From Myxococcales bacterium (GTDB lineage Bacteria; Myxococcota_A; UBA9160; JALSIO01), in the NCBI GenBank assembly GCA_026989995.1, contig JALSIO010000581.1:1-14055 (forward strand): DNA of 14,055 nt, written 5' to 3'. The notes beneath the pieces are model-generated. The model saw only the letters and a program-made list of their open reading frames with translations, did no database searches and was not told the origin of the DNA. The number at the start of each line of letters is the position of its first letter. Within the stretch, counting starts at the first letter, position 1. Below, one piece after another: positions 1 to 8,503 of the stretch. The position numbers and the translations under genes are program-made.

Positions 1-35
1 GATCGCCCCGTGGAGACCGCGCCGAAGCCGGAACC

Positions 36-677
36 TCAAGCCGAGACCCACCGCGCGAAGGCGTCGAGGAGCCGCCGGCCGGCGTTCTGGCTCTTCTCGG
101 GATGGAACTGCACGGCGATCGCGTTCTCCCGGGCCACGGCGGCGGCGAAGGGTTTCCCGTACTCGCACCAGCCGACCACCAGGTCGGCCTCGGCGGGCTC
201 GGCCCGGTAGGAGTGGACGAAGTAGTAGCAGTCCCGCTCCGGGAGTTCCCGGAGCAGCGGGTGGGAGCCGCTCCAGCGCACCTCGTTCCAGCCGATGTGG
301 GGAACCCGCAGCCGGGTTCCGCCGGGGCCCTCGTCCGGGAAGCGGCGGACCTCGCCGCGGAGGAGGCCGAACCCGGGGCTCTCCCCGTGCTCGAGGCTCC
401 GCTCGAAGAGGAGCTGGAGGCCGAGGCAGATCCCGAGATACGGGCGGCCCGATTGGATGGCGTCGCGCAGCGGCTCCGTGAGACCCCGCTTCTCGAGCCC
501 CGCCACCGCATCGGAGAAGTTGCCCACCCCGGGCAGCACGAGGGCGTGGGCGTCCCGGAAACCCTCCGGGCGGTCGGTGACCCGGGGATCGAGGCCGGAT
601 CGCTCGAGGGCCCGCACCACGCTCCGGAGGTTCCCGCAGCCGTAGTCGATCACGGCCGCGCGGCGCGGCGGACTCAT
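36..677 (-). CDS. hisH: Imidazole glycerol phosphate synthase, glutamine amidotransferase subunit HisH
   Basis: HisH hydrolyses glutamine and channels ammonia to HisF, which makes imidazole glycerol phosphate and AICAR in histidine synthesis (family knowledge). The 213-residue product has the usual length and a class I glutamine amidotransferase fold. The start reads IDYGCGNL (residues 10-17), the oxyanion region is LPGVGNF (48-54), the nucleophile is Cys84 in GICLGLQ, and the other triad residues are His192 and Glu194 in QFHPEKSQ. PHIGWN (126-131) and YYFVHSY (151-157) are typical of HisH rather than other amidotransferases. The ATG at 677 gives the normal N-terminus. The gene lies 49 bases after hisB on the same strand. 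The 35 bases to the window edge contain no ATG, GTG or TTG start on this strand, so the partner genes hisA/hisF, if adjacent, start outside. Confidence 0.97.
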   Translation of the reverse strand: MSPPRRAAVIDYGCGNLRSVVRALERSGLDPRVTDRPEGFRDAHALVLPGVGNFSDAVAGLEKRGLTEPLRDAIQSGRPYLGICLGLQLLFERSLEHGESPGFGLLRGEVRRFPDEGPGGTRLRVPHIGWNEVRWSGSHPLLRELPERDCYYFVHSYRAEPAEADLVVGWCEYGKPFAAAVARENAIAVQFHPEKSQNAGRRLLDAFARWVSA

Positions 678-726
678 GCCCGCGCCCCGCCGGCCCGCGG
701 GTGGGGCGCCCACGGGAGGAAAGCGA

Positions 727-1329
727 TCACAGCGCCCCCTTGACCGAGGGCACGCCGGTGGCGCGGGGATCCCGCTCGAGCGCCTCGCGCAGGGCCCGGG
801 CCAACCCCTTGAAGATCGCCTCCACGGCGTGGTGCGGGCTCCGGCCGTACCGGAGCTCCACGTGGAGATCGAGACCGGCGTGGGAGGCGAGGGCGTAGAG
901 GAAGTCCTCCACGAGCGACACGTCGAAGCCTCCCACCCGGTCGTTGACGAGATCGACGCGGTAGACGAGGTAGGGGCGGTTGGACACGTCCACCGCCACG
1001 TCTGCGCGCGCCTCGGCCATGGGCAGCATGGCCGCGCCGTAGCGTCGGATGCCCTCGGCCGTGCCGAGGGCCTCCCGGATGGCCCGGCCGAGCGCGATGC
1101 CCACGTCCTCCACGGTGTGGTGCAGGTCCACCTCGAGGTCGCCCCGCGCGCGGATCCGGAGATCGAAAAGCGCGTGCTTGGCCAGCGACTCGAGCATGTG
1201 GTCGAAGAAGGGGATCCCCGTGGAGATCTCGAAGCTGCCGCTTCCGTCGAGGTCCAGCGACACCGCGATGTCGGTCTCCCGGGTCTTGCGGTCGACGAGG
1301 GCACGCCTTCCCTGCCGCTCTTCGGCCAT
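727..1329 (-). CDS. hisB: Imidazoleglycerol-phosphate dehydratase (monofunctional HisB)
   Basis: The enzyme dehydrates imidazole glycerol phosphate to imidazole acetol phosphate, a manganese-dependent step of histidine synthesis. The 200-residue product is the usual size for the stand-alone dehydratase; there is no fused histidinol-phosphatase domain as in E. coli. Metal-binding motifs are in order: the RET region near Glu18, FFDHML with His44, HHTVED (70-75), SHAGLDLH (149-156) and PHHAVEAIFK (165-174). The ATG at 1329 shares one base with the hisD stop (TGATG) and has a GGAGG ribosome site 7 bases upstream, so translation is probably coupled to hisD. It belongs to the hisD-hisB-hisH string. 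Confidence 0.97.
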   Translation of the reverse strand: MAEERQGRRALVDRKTRETDIAVSLDLDGSGSFEISTGIPFFDHMLESLAKHALFDLRIRARGDLEVDLHHTVEDVGIALGRAIREALGTAEGIRRYGAAMLPMAEARADVAVDVSNRPYLVYRVDLVNDRVGGFDVSLVEDFLYALASHAGLDLHVELRYGRSPHHAVEAIFKGLARALREALERDPRATGVPSVKGAL

Positions 1330-2696
1330 CACAGCACCTCCGCGTCGCGGGCCGCTTCCCGCTCCCGGCGCGCGCGCCGGATCTTCTCGAGACGCAGCTC
1401 CACCGAACGCCCGTGGGCGGAGAGCCCCTCCATCTGCGCCAGCCGGATCACATCGGCTCCGAGCTCCCGGAGCTTTCCCGGCTCGAAGCGGACGAAGGTG
1501 CTCCGCTTGAGGAAGTCCTCGGCGGAGAGCGGGGAGAAGAAGCGGGCCGTCCCTCCGGTGGGCAGCACGTGGTTGGGCCCCGCGAGGTAGTCCCCCACCG
1601 CCACCGGAGTGTAGTGGCCGAGGAAGATGGCCCCGGCGTGTGCCACCCGCTTCATCACCTGATCGGGCTTCTCCGTGGCGAGCACGAGGTGTTCGGGCGC
1701 GTAGCGGTTGACGAGCTCCACGCTCTCGTCGAGGCTGCGGGTGATCACGACCGCCCCCCGATCGGCGAGCGCCCGGCGGGCGATCTCGGCGCGGTCGAGC
1801 TTCGCGAGCTGCTTGCGGATCTGGTCCTGCACGCGGGTCGCGAGCGCCTTCACGTGGGTGATGAGCACGGCGCTCGCCTCCTCGTCGTGCTCGGCCTGGC
1901 TGATGAGGTCGGCGGCGACCCAGGCGGCGGTGGCGCTCCGGTCCGCCACGACCACCACCTCGGTGGGGCCGGCCTCGGCGTCGATGGCGACCTCGCCGAA
2001 GACCAGCCTCTTGGCCGTGGCGACGTAGGCGTTGCCCGGCCCCACGATCTTGTCCACGCGCGGGATGGTCTCGGTGCCAAAGGCGAGGGCGGCGATGGCC
2101 TGGGCACCACCGCATTTGAAGATCCGGTGGACCCCCGCCACCCGCGCCGCCATGAGCACCTCGGGGCGGAGGCGGCCGTCGGGACCCGGCGGACTCACCA
2201 TCACGATCTCCGGCACCTCGACCACCGAGGCCGGCACCGCGTTCATGATCACGCTCGAGGGATAGAAGGCCTTGCCGCCCGGCACGTAGATGCCGACCCG
2301 GTCCAGGCAGCGCACGCGCTGCCCCATGTAGGCGCCCCCCTCCTCGCGCATCTCCCAGGAGCCCGGGATCCGCTTCCGGTGGAACTCCCGCACCCGCATG
2401 GCCGCCTTGCCGAGCGCCGCGCGGTCCGCGGGGTCGACGGCGTCCACACCCTCGTCCCATTCGGCTGCCGAAACCTCGAGGGGCTCGGGCCGAACCCCTT
2501 CGAAGCGCGCGGTGAGATCGCGCAGGGCCTCGTCCCCGCCCTCGCGCACCCGGTCGAGCAGGGCGCGCACCTCGCTTTCGAGCTCACCCCGGCGCAGGTC
2601 GCGTCGCCGCGCCAGACGGTCGAACGCCCGCTCGAAGCCGGCCTCCTCCGTGCGCAGCACGGGAACGATGGGCTTCGCCGATGCTCGGCTCGCCAT
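1329..2696 (-). CDS. hisD: Histidinol dehydrogenase HisD
   Basis: HisD carries out the last two steps of histidine synthesis: the zinc- and NAD-dependent four-electron oxidation of histidinol to histidine. The 455-residue product is slightly longer than the usual 430 or so because of a short, basic C-terminal tail (about residues 430-455) and a few extra N-terminal residues. Recognisable motifs are VGIYVPGG (134-141), CGGAQAIAALAFGT (195-208), VGPGNAYV (218-225), the metal ligands Gln267 and His270 in SQAEHD, and the catalytic pair Glu335/His336 in RYAPEHL. The ATG at 2696 has an AGGAGA ribosome site 6 bases upstream. It follows murA after 66 bases with no hisG between them. Its stop overlaps the hisB start. 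Confidence 0.97.
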   Translation of the reverse strand: MASRASAKPIVPVLRTEEAGFERAFDRLARRRDLRRGELESEVRALLDRVREGGDEALRDLTARFEGVRPEPLEVSAAEWDEGVDAVDPADRAALGKAAMRVREFHRKRIPGSWEMREEGGAYMGQRVRCLDRVGIYVPGGKAFYPSSVIMNAVPASVVEVPEIVMVSPPGPDGRLRPEVLMAARVAGVHRIFKCGGAQAIAALAFGTETIPRVDKIVGPGNAYVATAKRLVFGEVAIDAEAGPTEVVVVADRSATAAWVAADLISQAEHDEEASAVLITHVKALATRVQDQIRKQLAKLDRAEIARRALADRGAVVITRSLDESVELVNRYAPEHLVLATEKPDQVMKRVAHAGAIFLGHYTPVAVGDYLAGPNHVLPTGGTARFFSPLSAEDFLKRSTFVRFEPGKLRELGADVIRLAQMEGLSAHGRSVELRLEKIRRARREREAARDAEVL

Positions 2697-2702
2697 GGCA
2701 GT

Positions 2703-2708
2703 TCTCCT
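2703..2708 (-). promoter_or_regulatory. Ribosome binding site of hisD
   Basis: The minus strand reads AGGAGA, 6 bases before the ATG at 2696. It supports that start over the next in-frame candidates. I see no clear promoter or terminator in the rest of the 66-base murA-hisD gap, so hisD may be transcribed from upstream. Confidence 0.7.
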
Positions 2709-2762
2709 GCTCCTCGGGACCCCGCCCCGCCCCGGTCCCGGCCCCCGGCCGCGGGCCGCGGG

Positions 2763-4025
<1,263 letters not shown>

Positions 4026-4115
4026 GGCACCCCGTCTGCTGCGGGCCGGCCGGGCCAACCGGGCCTCCCGCAGCGTCGGGCGGTCGCGCCCGCCCCGTCC
4101 GGGCGAGCCCGGAGC

Positions 4116-4988
4116 CTACGCCGACTCCGGGCCGATTGCCGCCAGCACCCGGGGGCGACCGGCCAGGTCCGGCAGGACTTCCACGCTCCGGAGACCCGCA
4201 CGCGTGGCCATCCCGGCCACCGCCGCCGCCCGCTCGGGTGCGAGCTCGAGGAGCAGCCAGCCGCCCGGCTCCAGGTGCTCGGGCGCGCCGGCGAGGATCG
4301 CCCGGTACGCGTCGAGTCCGTCCGCCCCCCCGAACAGGGCCTCCTCCGGCTCGTGGGCGAGCTCCGGCGCGAGGTCCGGATCGTCGCGCCGCAGGTAGGG
4401 CGGATTGCAGACCACCAGGTGATGGCGCTCGCCCGCAACCGGCTCGAACCAGCTCCCCGCCCGCCACCGGATCCGCCCTTCGAGGCCGAGGTCGGCGGCG
4501 TTGGCGCGGGCCACCGCGAGGGCCGCCTCGCAGACGTCGGTGGCCGTGATCCGCGCCTTGGGGAGCTCCCGGGCGAGCGCGAGGGCGATGGCGCCGCTTC
4601 CCGTACCGAGGTCGAGGACGGTGAGCTCCGCCTCGCGGTCCGGCACCCGGTCGAGCGCGGCTTCCACGAGCACCTCCGTCTCCGGGCGCGGGGTCAGGAC
4701 CTCGGGACCCACGCGAAGCGGAAGCGACCAGAATTCCCGGCGCCCGAGGAGCTGCGCCACCGGAACCCGCCGGGACGCCCGCTGCCGGATCAGCTCCCGG
4801 TAGCGATCCCGTTCGCGGGCGACCACGGGCTTGTCGTGGTCGAGGTAGAGCTCGATCCGCGAGCAGCCGAGGACCTCCGCGAGAAGGAGCTCGGCGTCGA
4901 GCCGGGGGGTCTCCACCCCGACCCGCTCGAGGTGGCCCGCGGCGAGGCGGAGGAGCTCGACGACGGTGAGCATCCGCTCGCCGGTCAC
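4116..4988 (-). CDS. prmC: Peptide chain release factor N5-glutamine methyltransferase PrmC (HemK)
   Basis: PrmC methylates the glutamine of the GGQ motif in release factors RF1 and RF2 using S-adenosylmethionine. The 290-residue product has the N-terminal helical release-factor-binding region (about 1-85), the linker motif PRPETEVLV (100-108), the SAM-binding motif [14 protein letters not shown] (124-137) and the catalytic NPPY (195-198). I chose the GTG at 4988 because AGGAGG lies 7 bases upstream and because it overlaps the prfA stop by 4 bases (GTGA); an ATG at 4973 (285 residues) is a weaker alternative without a good ribosome site. The substrate gene prfA is immediately upstream. Confidence 0.96.
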   Translation of the reverse strand: MTGERMLTVVELLRLAAGHLERVGVETPRLDAELLLAEVLGCSRIELYLDHDKPVVARERDRYRELIRQRASRRVPVAQLLGRREFWSLPLRVGPEVLTPRPETEVLVEAALDRVPDREAELTVLDLGTGSGAIALALARELPKARITATDVCEAALAVARANAADLGLEGRIRWRAGSWFEPVAGERHHLVVCNPPYLRRDDPDLAPELAHEPEEALFGGADGLDAYRAILAGAPEHLEPGGWLLLELAPERAAAVAGMATRAGLRSVEVLPDLAGRPRVLAAIGPESA

Positions 4989-6070
4989 GCGGCTCCCTCC
5001 TCGGCCTCGAGCTCCCGGCGCGCCATCTCGGCGGCCACGGCCTCGACGAGCTCGTCGAGCTCTCCGGCGAGGATGCTGTCGAGCTTGTGGAGGGTCACCC
5101 CCGCCCGGTGATCGGTCACCCGGGACTGGGGGAAGTTGTAGGTGCGGATGCGCTCGCTCCGGTCCCCGGTGCCCACCTGCGCCCGCCGCTCCCCGGCGCG
5201 CTCCCGGGCCTGGCGCTCCTGCTCGGCCTCGAGCAGGCGCGCCCGGAGGATCTTCATCGCCCGGGCCTTGTTCTTGTGCTGGCTCTTCTCGTCCTGGCAC
5301 TGCACCACCACGCCCGTGGGCAGGTGCGTGATCCGCACCGCGGAGTCGGTGGTGTTCACGCTCTGCCCTCCGGGCCCCGAGGAGCGGAAGACATCGACGC
5401 GCAGGTCCTTGGGATCGATGCGAAGATCCACCTCCTCCGCCTCGGGCAGCACGGCGACGGTGACGGTGGAGGTATGGATCCGCCCCTGGGACTCGGTCAC
5501 CGGGACCCGCTGCACGCGGTGGACACCCCGCTCCCACTTGAGCTTCGAGAAGACGAGGTCCCCCGCGATGCTGGCGATGACCTCCTTGATCCCGCCCGAA
5601 TCGGTCTCCGACAGGGAGAGGGCTTCGACCTTCCAGCCCTGCCGCTCGGCGTAGCGCGTGTACATCCGGAAGAGGTCCGCTGCGAAGAGGGCCGCCTCCT
5701 CGCCCCCGGCGCCGGCCCGGATCTCGAGCAGTGCGTTCTTCTCGTCGTTCTCGTCGCGGGGAAGCAGGAGGATCCGGAGCTCGTCCTCGAGCCGTTCCTT
5801 CTCGGCGCCGAGCCGCTCGGCCTCCTCCCGCGCCATCTCGCGGAGCTCCGGATCCCGGTCGTCGCGGAGGAGGGCCCGAGCCTCCTCGAGCTCCCGGGAG
5901 ACCCGCCGGAAGCGCTCCCCCGCCTCGAGCAGCGGCCGCATCCTCGCGAGCTCCCGGGCCACCGAGGCGTACTCCTCCCGTCGCCCGGCGAGCGCCGGGT
6001 CGGCCAGCCGATCTTCGAGGGCGCGGGCCCTCTCTTCGGCCTCGGCAATGCGCTGTTCGAGGTCGGCCAT
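4985..6070 (-). CDS. prfA: Peptide chain release factor 1 (RF1)
   Basis: RF1 recognises UAA and UAG in the ribosomal A site and triggers hydrolysis of peptidyl-tRNA. The 361-residue product has the expected length. It shows the helical N-terminal domain (about 1-100), RAGAGGEEA (118-126), the stop-codon recognition tripeptide Pro-Val-Thr (190-192) of the RF1 PxT type, and the catalytic GGQ (234-236) within [12 protein letters not shown]2 would have an SPF tripeptide and usually a frameshift site, and neither is seen. The ATG at 6070 gives a normal N-terminus. It lies 49 bases after rho, without the rpmE that I recall between these genes in related operons. Five genes in the window stop at TAG and therefore depend on RF1. 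Confidence 0.98.
   Translation of the reverse strand: MADLEQRIAEAEERARALEDRLADPALAGRREEYASVARELARMRPLLEAGERFRRVSRELEEARALLRDDRDPELREMAREEAERLGAEKERLEDELRILLLPRDENDEKNALLEIRAGAGGEEAALFAADLFRMYTRYAERQGWKVEALSLSETDSGGIKEVIASIAGDLVFSKLKWERGVHRVQRVPVTESQGRIHTSTVTVAVLPEAEEVDLRIDPKDLRVDVFRSSGPGGQSVNTTDSAVRITHLPTGVVVQCQDEKSQHKNKARAMKILRARLLEAEQERQARERAGERRAQVGTGDRSERIRTYNFPQSRVTDHRAGVTLHKLDSILAGELDELVEAVAAEMARRELEAEEGAA
4996..5001 (-). promoter_or_regulatory. Ribosome binding site deciding the GTG start of prmC
   Basis: The minus strand carries a perfect AGGAGG inside the last codons of prfA, 7 bases before the prmC GTG at 4988. With the 4-base gene overlap it argues for the GTG start and for coupled translation of prfA and prmC. 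Confidence 0.75.
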
Positions 6071-6119
6071 GGCGTCACGCCCCCACCCGGCACGGCCGCG
6101 GGGCGGGGCGGTCTCCCGC

Positions 6120-7562
6120 TCAGGAGTTCATGGAATCCAGGAACTCCTTGTTGGTCTCGGTGGCCTTCACCTTCTCGAGCAGGAACTCCATGGAGTCCAC
6201 GGGGGAGAGCGGCGCGAGCACCTTCCGCAGCACGTACATCCGGTTGAGCGTCGCCTCGTCCATGAGCAGCTCCTCGCGACGCGTGGCCGACCGGTTGATG
6301 TCGATGGCCGGGTAGGTGCGCCGGTCCGCGAGCTTGCGGTCGAGGACGATCTCCGCGTTGCCCGTCCCCTTGAACTCCTCGAAGATCACCTCGTCCATGC
6401 GGGAGCCCGTGTCGATGAGCGCGGTGCCCACGATGGTGAGGCTGCCACCCTCTTCGACGTTCCGCGCCGCGCCGAAGAAGCGCTTCGGCTTGTGCAGCGC
6501 GTTCGAGTCCACGCCACCGGAGAGGATCTTCCCGGAGTGCGGGACCACCGTGTTGTAGGCCCGCGCGAGGCGGGTGATGGAGTCGAGAAGGATCACCACG
6601 TCGCGCTTGTGCTCGACGAGGCGCTTCGCCTTCTCGATCACCATGTCCGCCACCTGGACGTGCCGGGTCGCGGGCTCGTCGAAGGTCGAGGAGATCACCT
6701 CCGCCTTCACGTTGCGCTGCATGTCGGTCACCTCCTCGGGCCGCTCGTCGATGAGCAGCACGATCAGGTAGACCTCCGGGTGGTTCTCGGCGATGGCGTT
6801 GGCGATGTCCTTCAGGATCATCGTCTTGCCGGCCTTCGGCGGCGAGGTGATCAGGGCCCGCTGCCCCTTCCCGATCGGCGCGATCAGGTCGATGATGCGG
6901 GTGGTGAGGCCGCCGCTCTTCGCTTCGAGGTTGAACTTCTCCTGCGGATAGAGCGGCGTGAGATTGTCGAAGAGGATCTTGTGCCGCGCCTTCTCCGGAG
7001 GCTCGAAGTTGATGGAGGAGACCTTGAGCAGCGCGAAGTAGCGCTCCCCCTCCTTCGGCGGCCGGATCTGGCCCTTGATGGTGTCGCCGGTTCGCAGGTT
7101 GAACCGACGGATCTGGGACGGAGACACGTAGATGTCGTCCGGACCCGGCAGGTAGCTCTGGTCCGGCGCCCGCAGGAAGCCGAAGCCATCGGGAAGCGTC
7201 TCGAGGACCCCTTCGGCGTAGATCCGCCCCTGGTTCGCGACCTGGGCCTTCAGGATCTCGAAGAGGAGGTCCTGCTTGCGAAGGCCGGCGGCGTTCTCCA
7301 CGCCGAGGCTCTCGCCGAGCGCAGTGAGCTCCTCCATCGACTTCTGCTTCAGCTCTCCGACGTTCATCCGATCGCCTTCGTCGGCGCTGTCGTCGATGAT
7401 CTCGTCGTCGGGAAGCTCGTCGTCGATGCCGGGGAACTCCCGCTGCTTGCGGGCCTCCCGGGCGCCGGAGGCGCGCGGGCGCCGGCCCCGGCCGCGCCGG
7501 GACCGGTTTCCCTGGGTCGAGCCTGCGTCGTTGGATCTCTGGGCCACGTGATTTCCTGACAT
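6120..7562 (-). CDS. rho: Transcription termination factor Rho
   Basis: Rho is the hexameric RNA helicase that terminates transcription at untranslated C-rich RNA. The 480-residue product contains the N-terminal Rho domain beginning MNVGELK (66), the RNP1-like RNA-binding motif DGFGFLR (125-131), Walker A SPPKAGKT (240-247), Walker B VVILLD (322-327), the Q-loop region after SITRLARAY and the R-loop region around EFKGTGN (396-402). Before the core is a 65-residue extension with an Arg-rich block (20-41) and an acidic block (47-64). The start is uncertain. The ATG at 7562 has no ribosome site. A GTG at 7547 (475 residues) has AGGA 6 bases upstream. An ATG at 7367 (415 residues, close to E. coli length) has GAAGG 7 bases upstream. 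The extension has coding-like codon use, so I keep it. Confidence 0.97.
   Translation of the reverse strand: MSGNHVAQRSNDAGSTQGNRSRRGRGRRPRASGAREARKQREFPGIDDELPDDEIIDDSADEGDRMNVGELKQKSMEELTALGESLGVENAAGLRKQDLLFEILKAQVANQGRIYAEGVLETLPDGFGFLRAPDQSYLPGPDDIYVSPSQIRRFNLRTGDTIKGQIRPPKEGERYFALLKVSSINFEPPEKARHKILFDNLTPLYPQEKFNLEAKSGGLTTRIIDLIAPIGKGQRALITSPPKAGKTMILKDIANAIAENHPEVYLIVLLIDERPEEVTDMQRNVKAEVISSTFDEPATRHVQVADMVIEKAKRLVEHKRDVVILLDSITRLARAYNTVVPHSGKILSGGVDSNALHKPKRFFGAARNVEEGGSLTIVGTALIDTGSRMDEVIFEEFKGTGNAEIVLDRKLADRRTYPAIDINRSATRREELLMDEATLNRMYVLRKVLAPLSPVDSMEFLLEKVKATETNKEFLDSMNS
7375..7379 (-). promoter_or_regulatory. Possible internal ribosome binding site in rho
   Basis: The minus strand reads GAAGG, 7 bases before the ATG at 7367, where the conserved Rho core begins (MNVGELK). 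It could allow a short Rho form of 415 residues, or it may be chance inside the coding extension. Confidence 0.3.
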
Positions 7563-7630
7563 TGCTGGTTTCGGTTGTTGACGATCGCGGGGGCCGCGCG
7601 CCGGCACGCCGGCGGACGGGCCCCTCTAGA

Positions 7631-7651
7631 CGCGGGCCGCGCGGGCCCGCG
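7631..7651. repeat. GC-rich inverted repeat (8-bp stem)
   Basis: CGCGGGCC at 7631-7638 is complementary to GGCCCGCG at 7644-7651, with a 5-base loop. No T-run follows on either strand, so it is not a classical intrinsic terminator. It lies within the 5' region of rho. Confidence 0.55.
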
Positions 7652-7681
7652 GGAAAAGCGGTGAGCCGGCGAACCACACCC

Positions 7682-7766
7682 CACCCGGGCGTTGGACGCG
7701 AACCGGCACCTTCCCGGTCGGGGCTGCGCCCCGCGCCGGGGCCGGAAGACGCCCGAACGCCTGGTG
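7682..7766. repeat. Nested inverted repeats, possible structured RNA
   Basis: An outer arm at 7682-7693 pairs with 7756-7766 through 11 pairs, with one bulge and one G-U if the plus strand is transcribed. Inside are ACCGG/CCGGT (7702-7706 with 7714-7718) and GGGGC/GCCCC (7720-7724 with 7728-7732). The layout would give a multi-hairpin RNA on either strand, but strong pairing is also expected by chance in DNA this rich in GC. No known RNA family was recognised. Confidence 0.35.
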
Positions 7767-7877
7767 CTCCGGGCCGGTCATGGGGTCGGGTCGTGGAGTG
7801 CCATGGAATCGTCCGTGCCGAGCTCCGTGCGTCGGGCGGGGGGCGGCTCGGCCCCGCGGGTGAAGCCGTGACCGGCC

Positions 7878-7910
7878 CCGGGTCGGCACCCCTTGGAGTC
7901 GCCGACCCGG
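7878..7910. repeat. Perfect 10-bp inverted repeat
   Basis: CCGGGTCGGC at 7878-7887 and GCCGACCCGG at 7901-7910 are exact reverse complements around a 13-base spacer. The spacing suits either an RNA hairpin or a dimeric protein site. There is no T-run on either side. Confidence 0.6.
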
Positions 7911-7945
7911 TCGCCTTCCGCGGGGAAGGGGGACCCGGCGCAAAG

Positions 7946-7970
7946 CCGGCCGGCTTCGAAGCCCGGCCGG
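7946..7970. repeat. Bulged 10-bp inverted repeat with UCGA loop
   Basis: The stretch folds into a 10-bp stem with a single-base bulge and a 4-base TCGA loop, and its core GGCTTCGAAGCC is palindromic. It lies 35 bases from the preceding inverted repeat. No T-run follows, so termination is not supported. Confidence 0.5.
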
Positions 7971-8363
7971 GTCTCGCGGCCTTCTCGTCCCTCCCCGATT
8001 CGGAGAGCCGGCGGCCCGAGTTGAGCCCCGGATGACGCCGAGGCCTCCGCTCCGACCCCGGGGGTGGCCCGAACGCACCCCAAAACTCCCCAAGGGCGCT
8101 GCCACGGCTCCGTGCTGCAGAATCCCTGCCGTGCACACCCGATCGGTGCCATTCCTGCGGAGCCCCGGCAGCCCCCCCCGTGCGCGCCGCTCATGCCGCC
8201 GCGGTTGCGCGAAGCCCGCTGCTCCCCGCCAGGTCCGCCGAGGCCGGCCGCGCCCTCCCGCTCCGCCGGATCGGGCCGGTCCGGGCCGACCGGGGGCACT
8301 GCGTGCCGGCTTCGAGCTGCCGGAACGCGGATCCCGCTCGCATCGCAGTTGGCGTGGGCAATC

Positions 8364-8389
8364 CTCAAGTCCGCTCAAATCCGCTCAAG
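8364..8389. repeat. Three CTCAA direct repeats at exact 10-bp spacing
   Basis: CTCAA occurs at 8364-8368, 8374-8378 and 8384-8388. The first two copies share the ten-base unit CTCAARTCCG. On the rho-coding strand they read TTGAG. One-helical-turn spacing places all copies on the same DNA face, as in many response-regulator binding sites, so this may be an operator. It lies about 800 bases upstream of rho and 115 bases past the pgeF stop. The regulator is unknown. Confidence 0.5.
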
Positions 8390-8503
8390 GTGCGGTCGAC
8401 TCGGGGCCGGAACCGATACCGGGAGGAGTGCGGTTCGGAAGCCGACCGGCCGGCCGGGGGAGGATTCGGGAGAGCCGGCGGCCGATCCAGTACGCCCGCA
8501 AGC

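Larger units (their letters stand above)
7563..8503 (-). other. Long non-coding region upstream of rho
   Basis: About 940 bases separate the pgeF stop from the first rho start. Open frames here on both strands are Arg/Gly/Pro/Ala-rich, show no domain I recognise, start at poor codons and have third-position composition less biased than the neighbouring genes. I looked for RNase P RNA, tmRNA, SRP RNA and tRNA signatures and saw none. The region does contain strong inverted repeats, a phased CTCAA repeat and a run of eight C (8172-8179). It could be a long rho leader, since Rho is autoregulated through its leader in several bacteria, or could hold an unrecognised RNA. No convincing -35/-10 pair was found. 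Confidence 0.55.

Noticed and set aside
1..35. Possible start of hisA at the left edge
   Set aside because: The minus strand of these 35 bases has no ATG, GTG or TTG start codon, so no gene can be called.
5658..7559. A 633-codon plus-strand open frame opposite prfA and rho
   Set aside because: It lies antisense to Rho and RF1, both of which have every expected motif. It has low-complexity Val/Asp/Leu/Arg composition and no domain.
7631..7660. Hairpin followed by GGAAAAG, considered as an intrinsic terminator
   Set aside because: The run after the stem is A on the plus strand, and no T-run follows the stem on the minus strand, so a terminator is not supported in either direction.
7690..7710. 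tRNA T-arm-like GGTTCGCGTCC on the minus strand, considered as a possible selC or tRNA gene
   Set aside because: The invariant T-loop A is replaced by C, the flanking stem does not pair properly, and no matching anticodon or acceptor arms were found.
7562..8035. A 157-codon plus-strand open frame divergent from rho
   Set aside because: It starts at TTG and is rich in Arg, Pro and Gly, with no family resemblance. Its reading passes through the strong inverted repeats.
8172..8179. Run of eight C, considered as a phase-variable tract
   Set aside because: It lies in the non-coding gap, not in a gene or a recognisable promoter, so slippage would have no visible effect. It could also be a sequencing error.
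7778..8368. A 196-codon minus-strand open frame in the pgeF-rho gap
   Set aside because: It begins at a TTG inside the CTCAA repeat, has no ribosome site, a random-looking Gly/Ala/Arg/Pro content and weaker third-position GC than the true genes.
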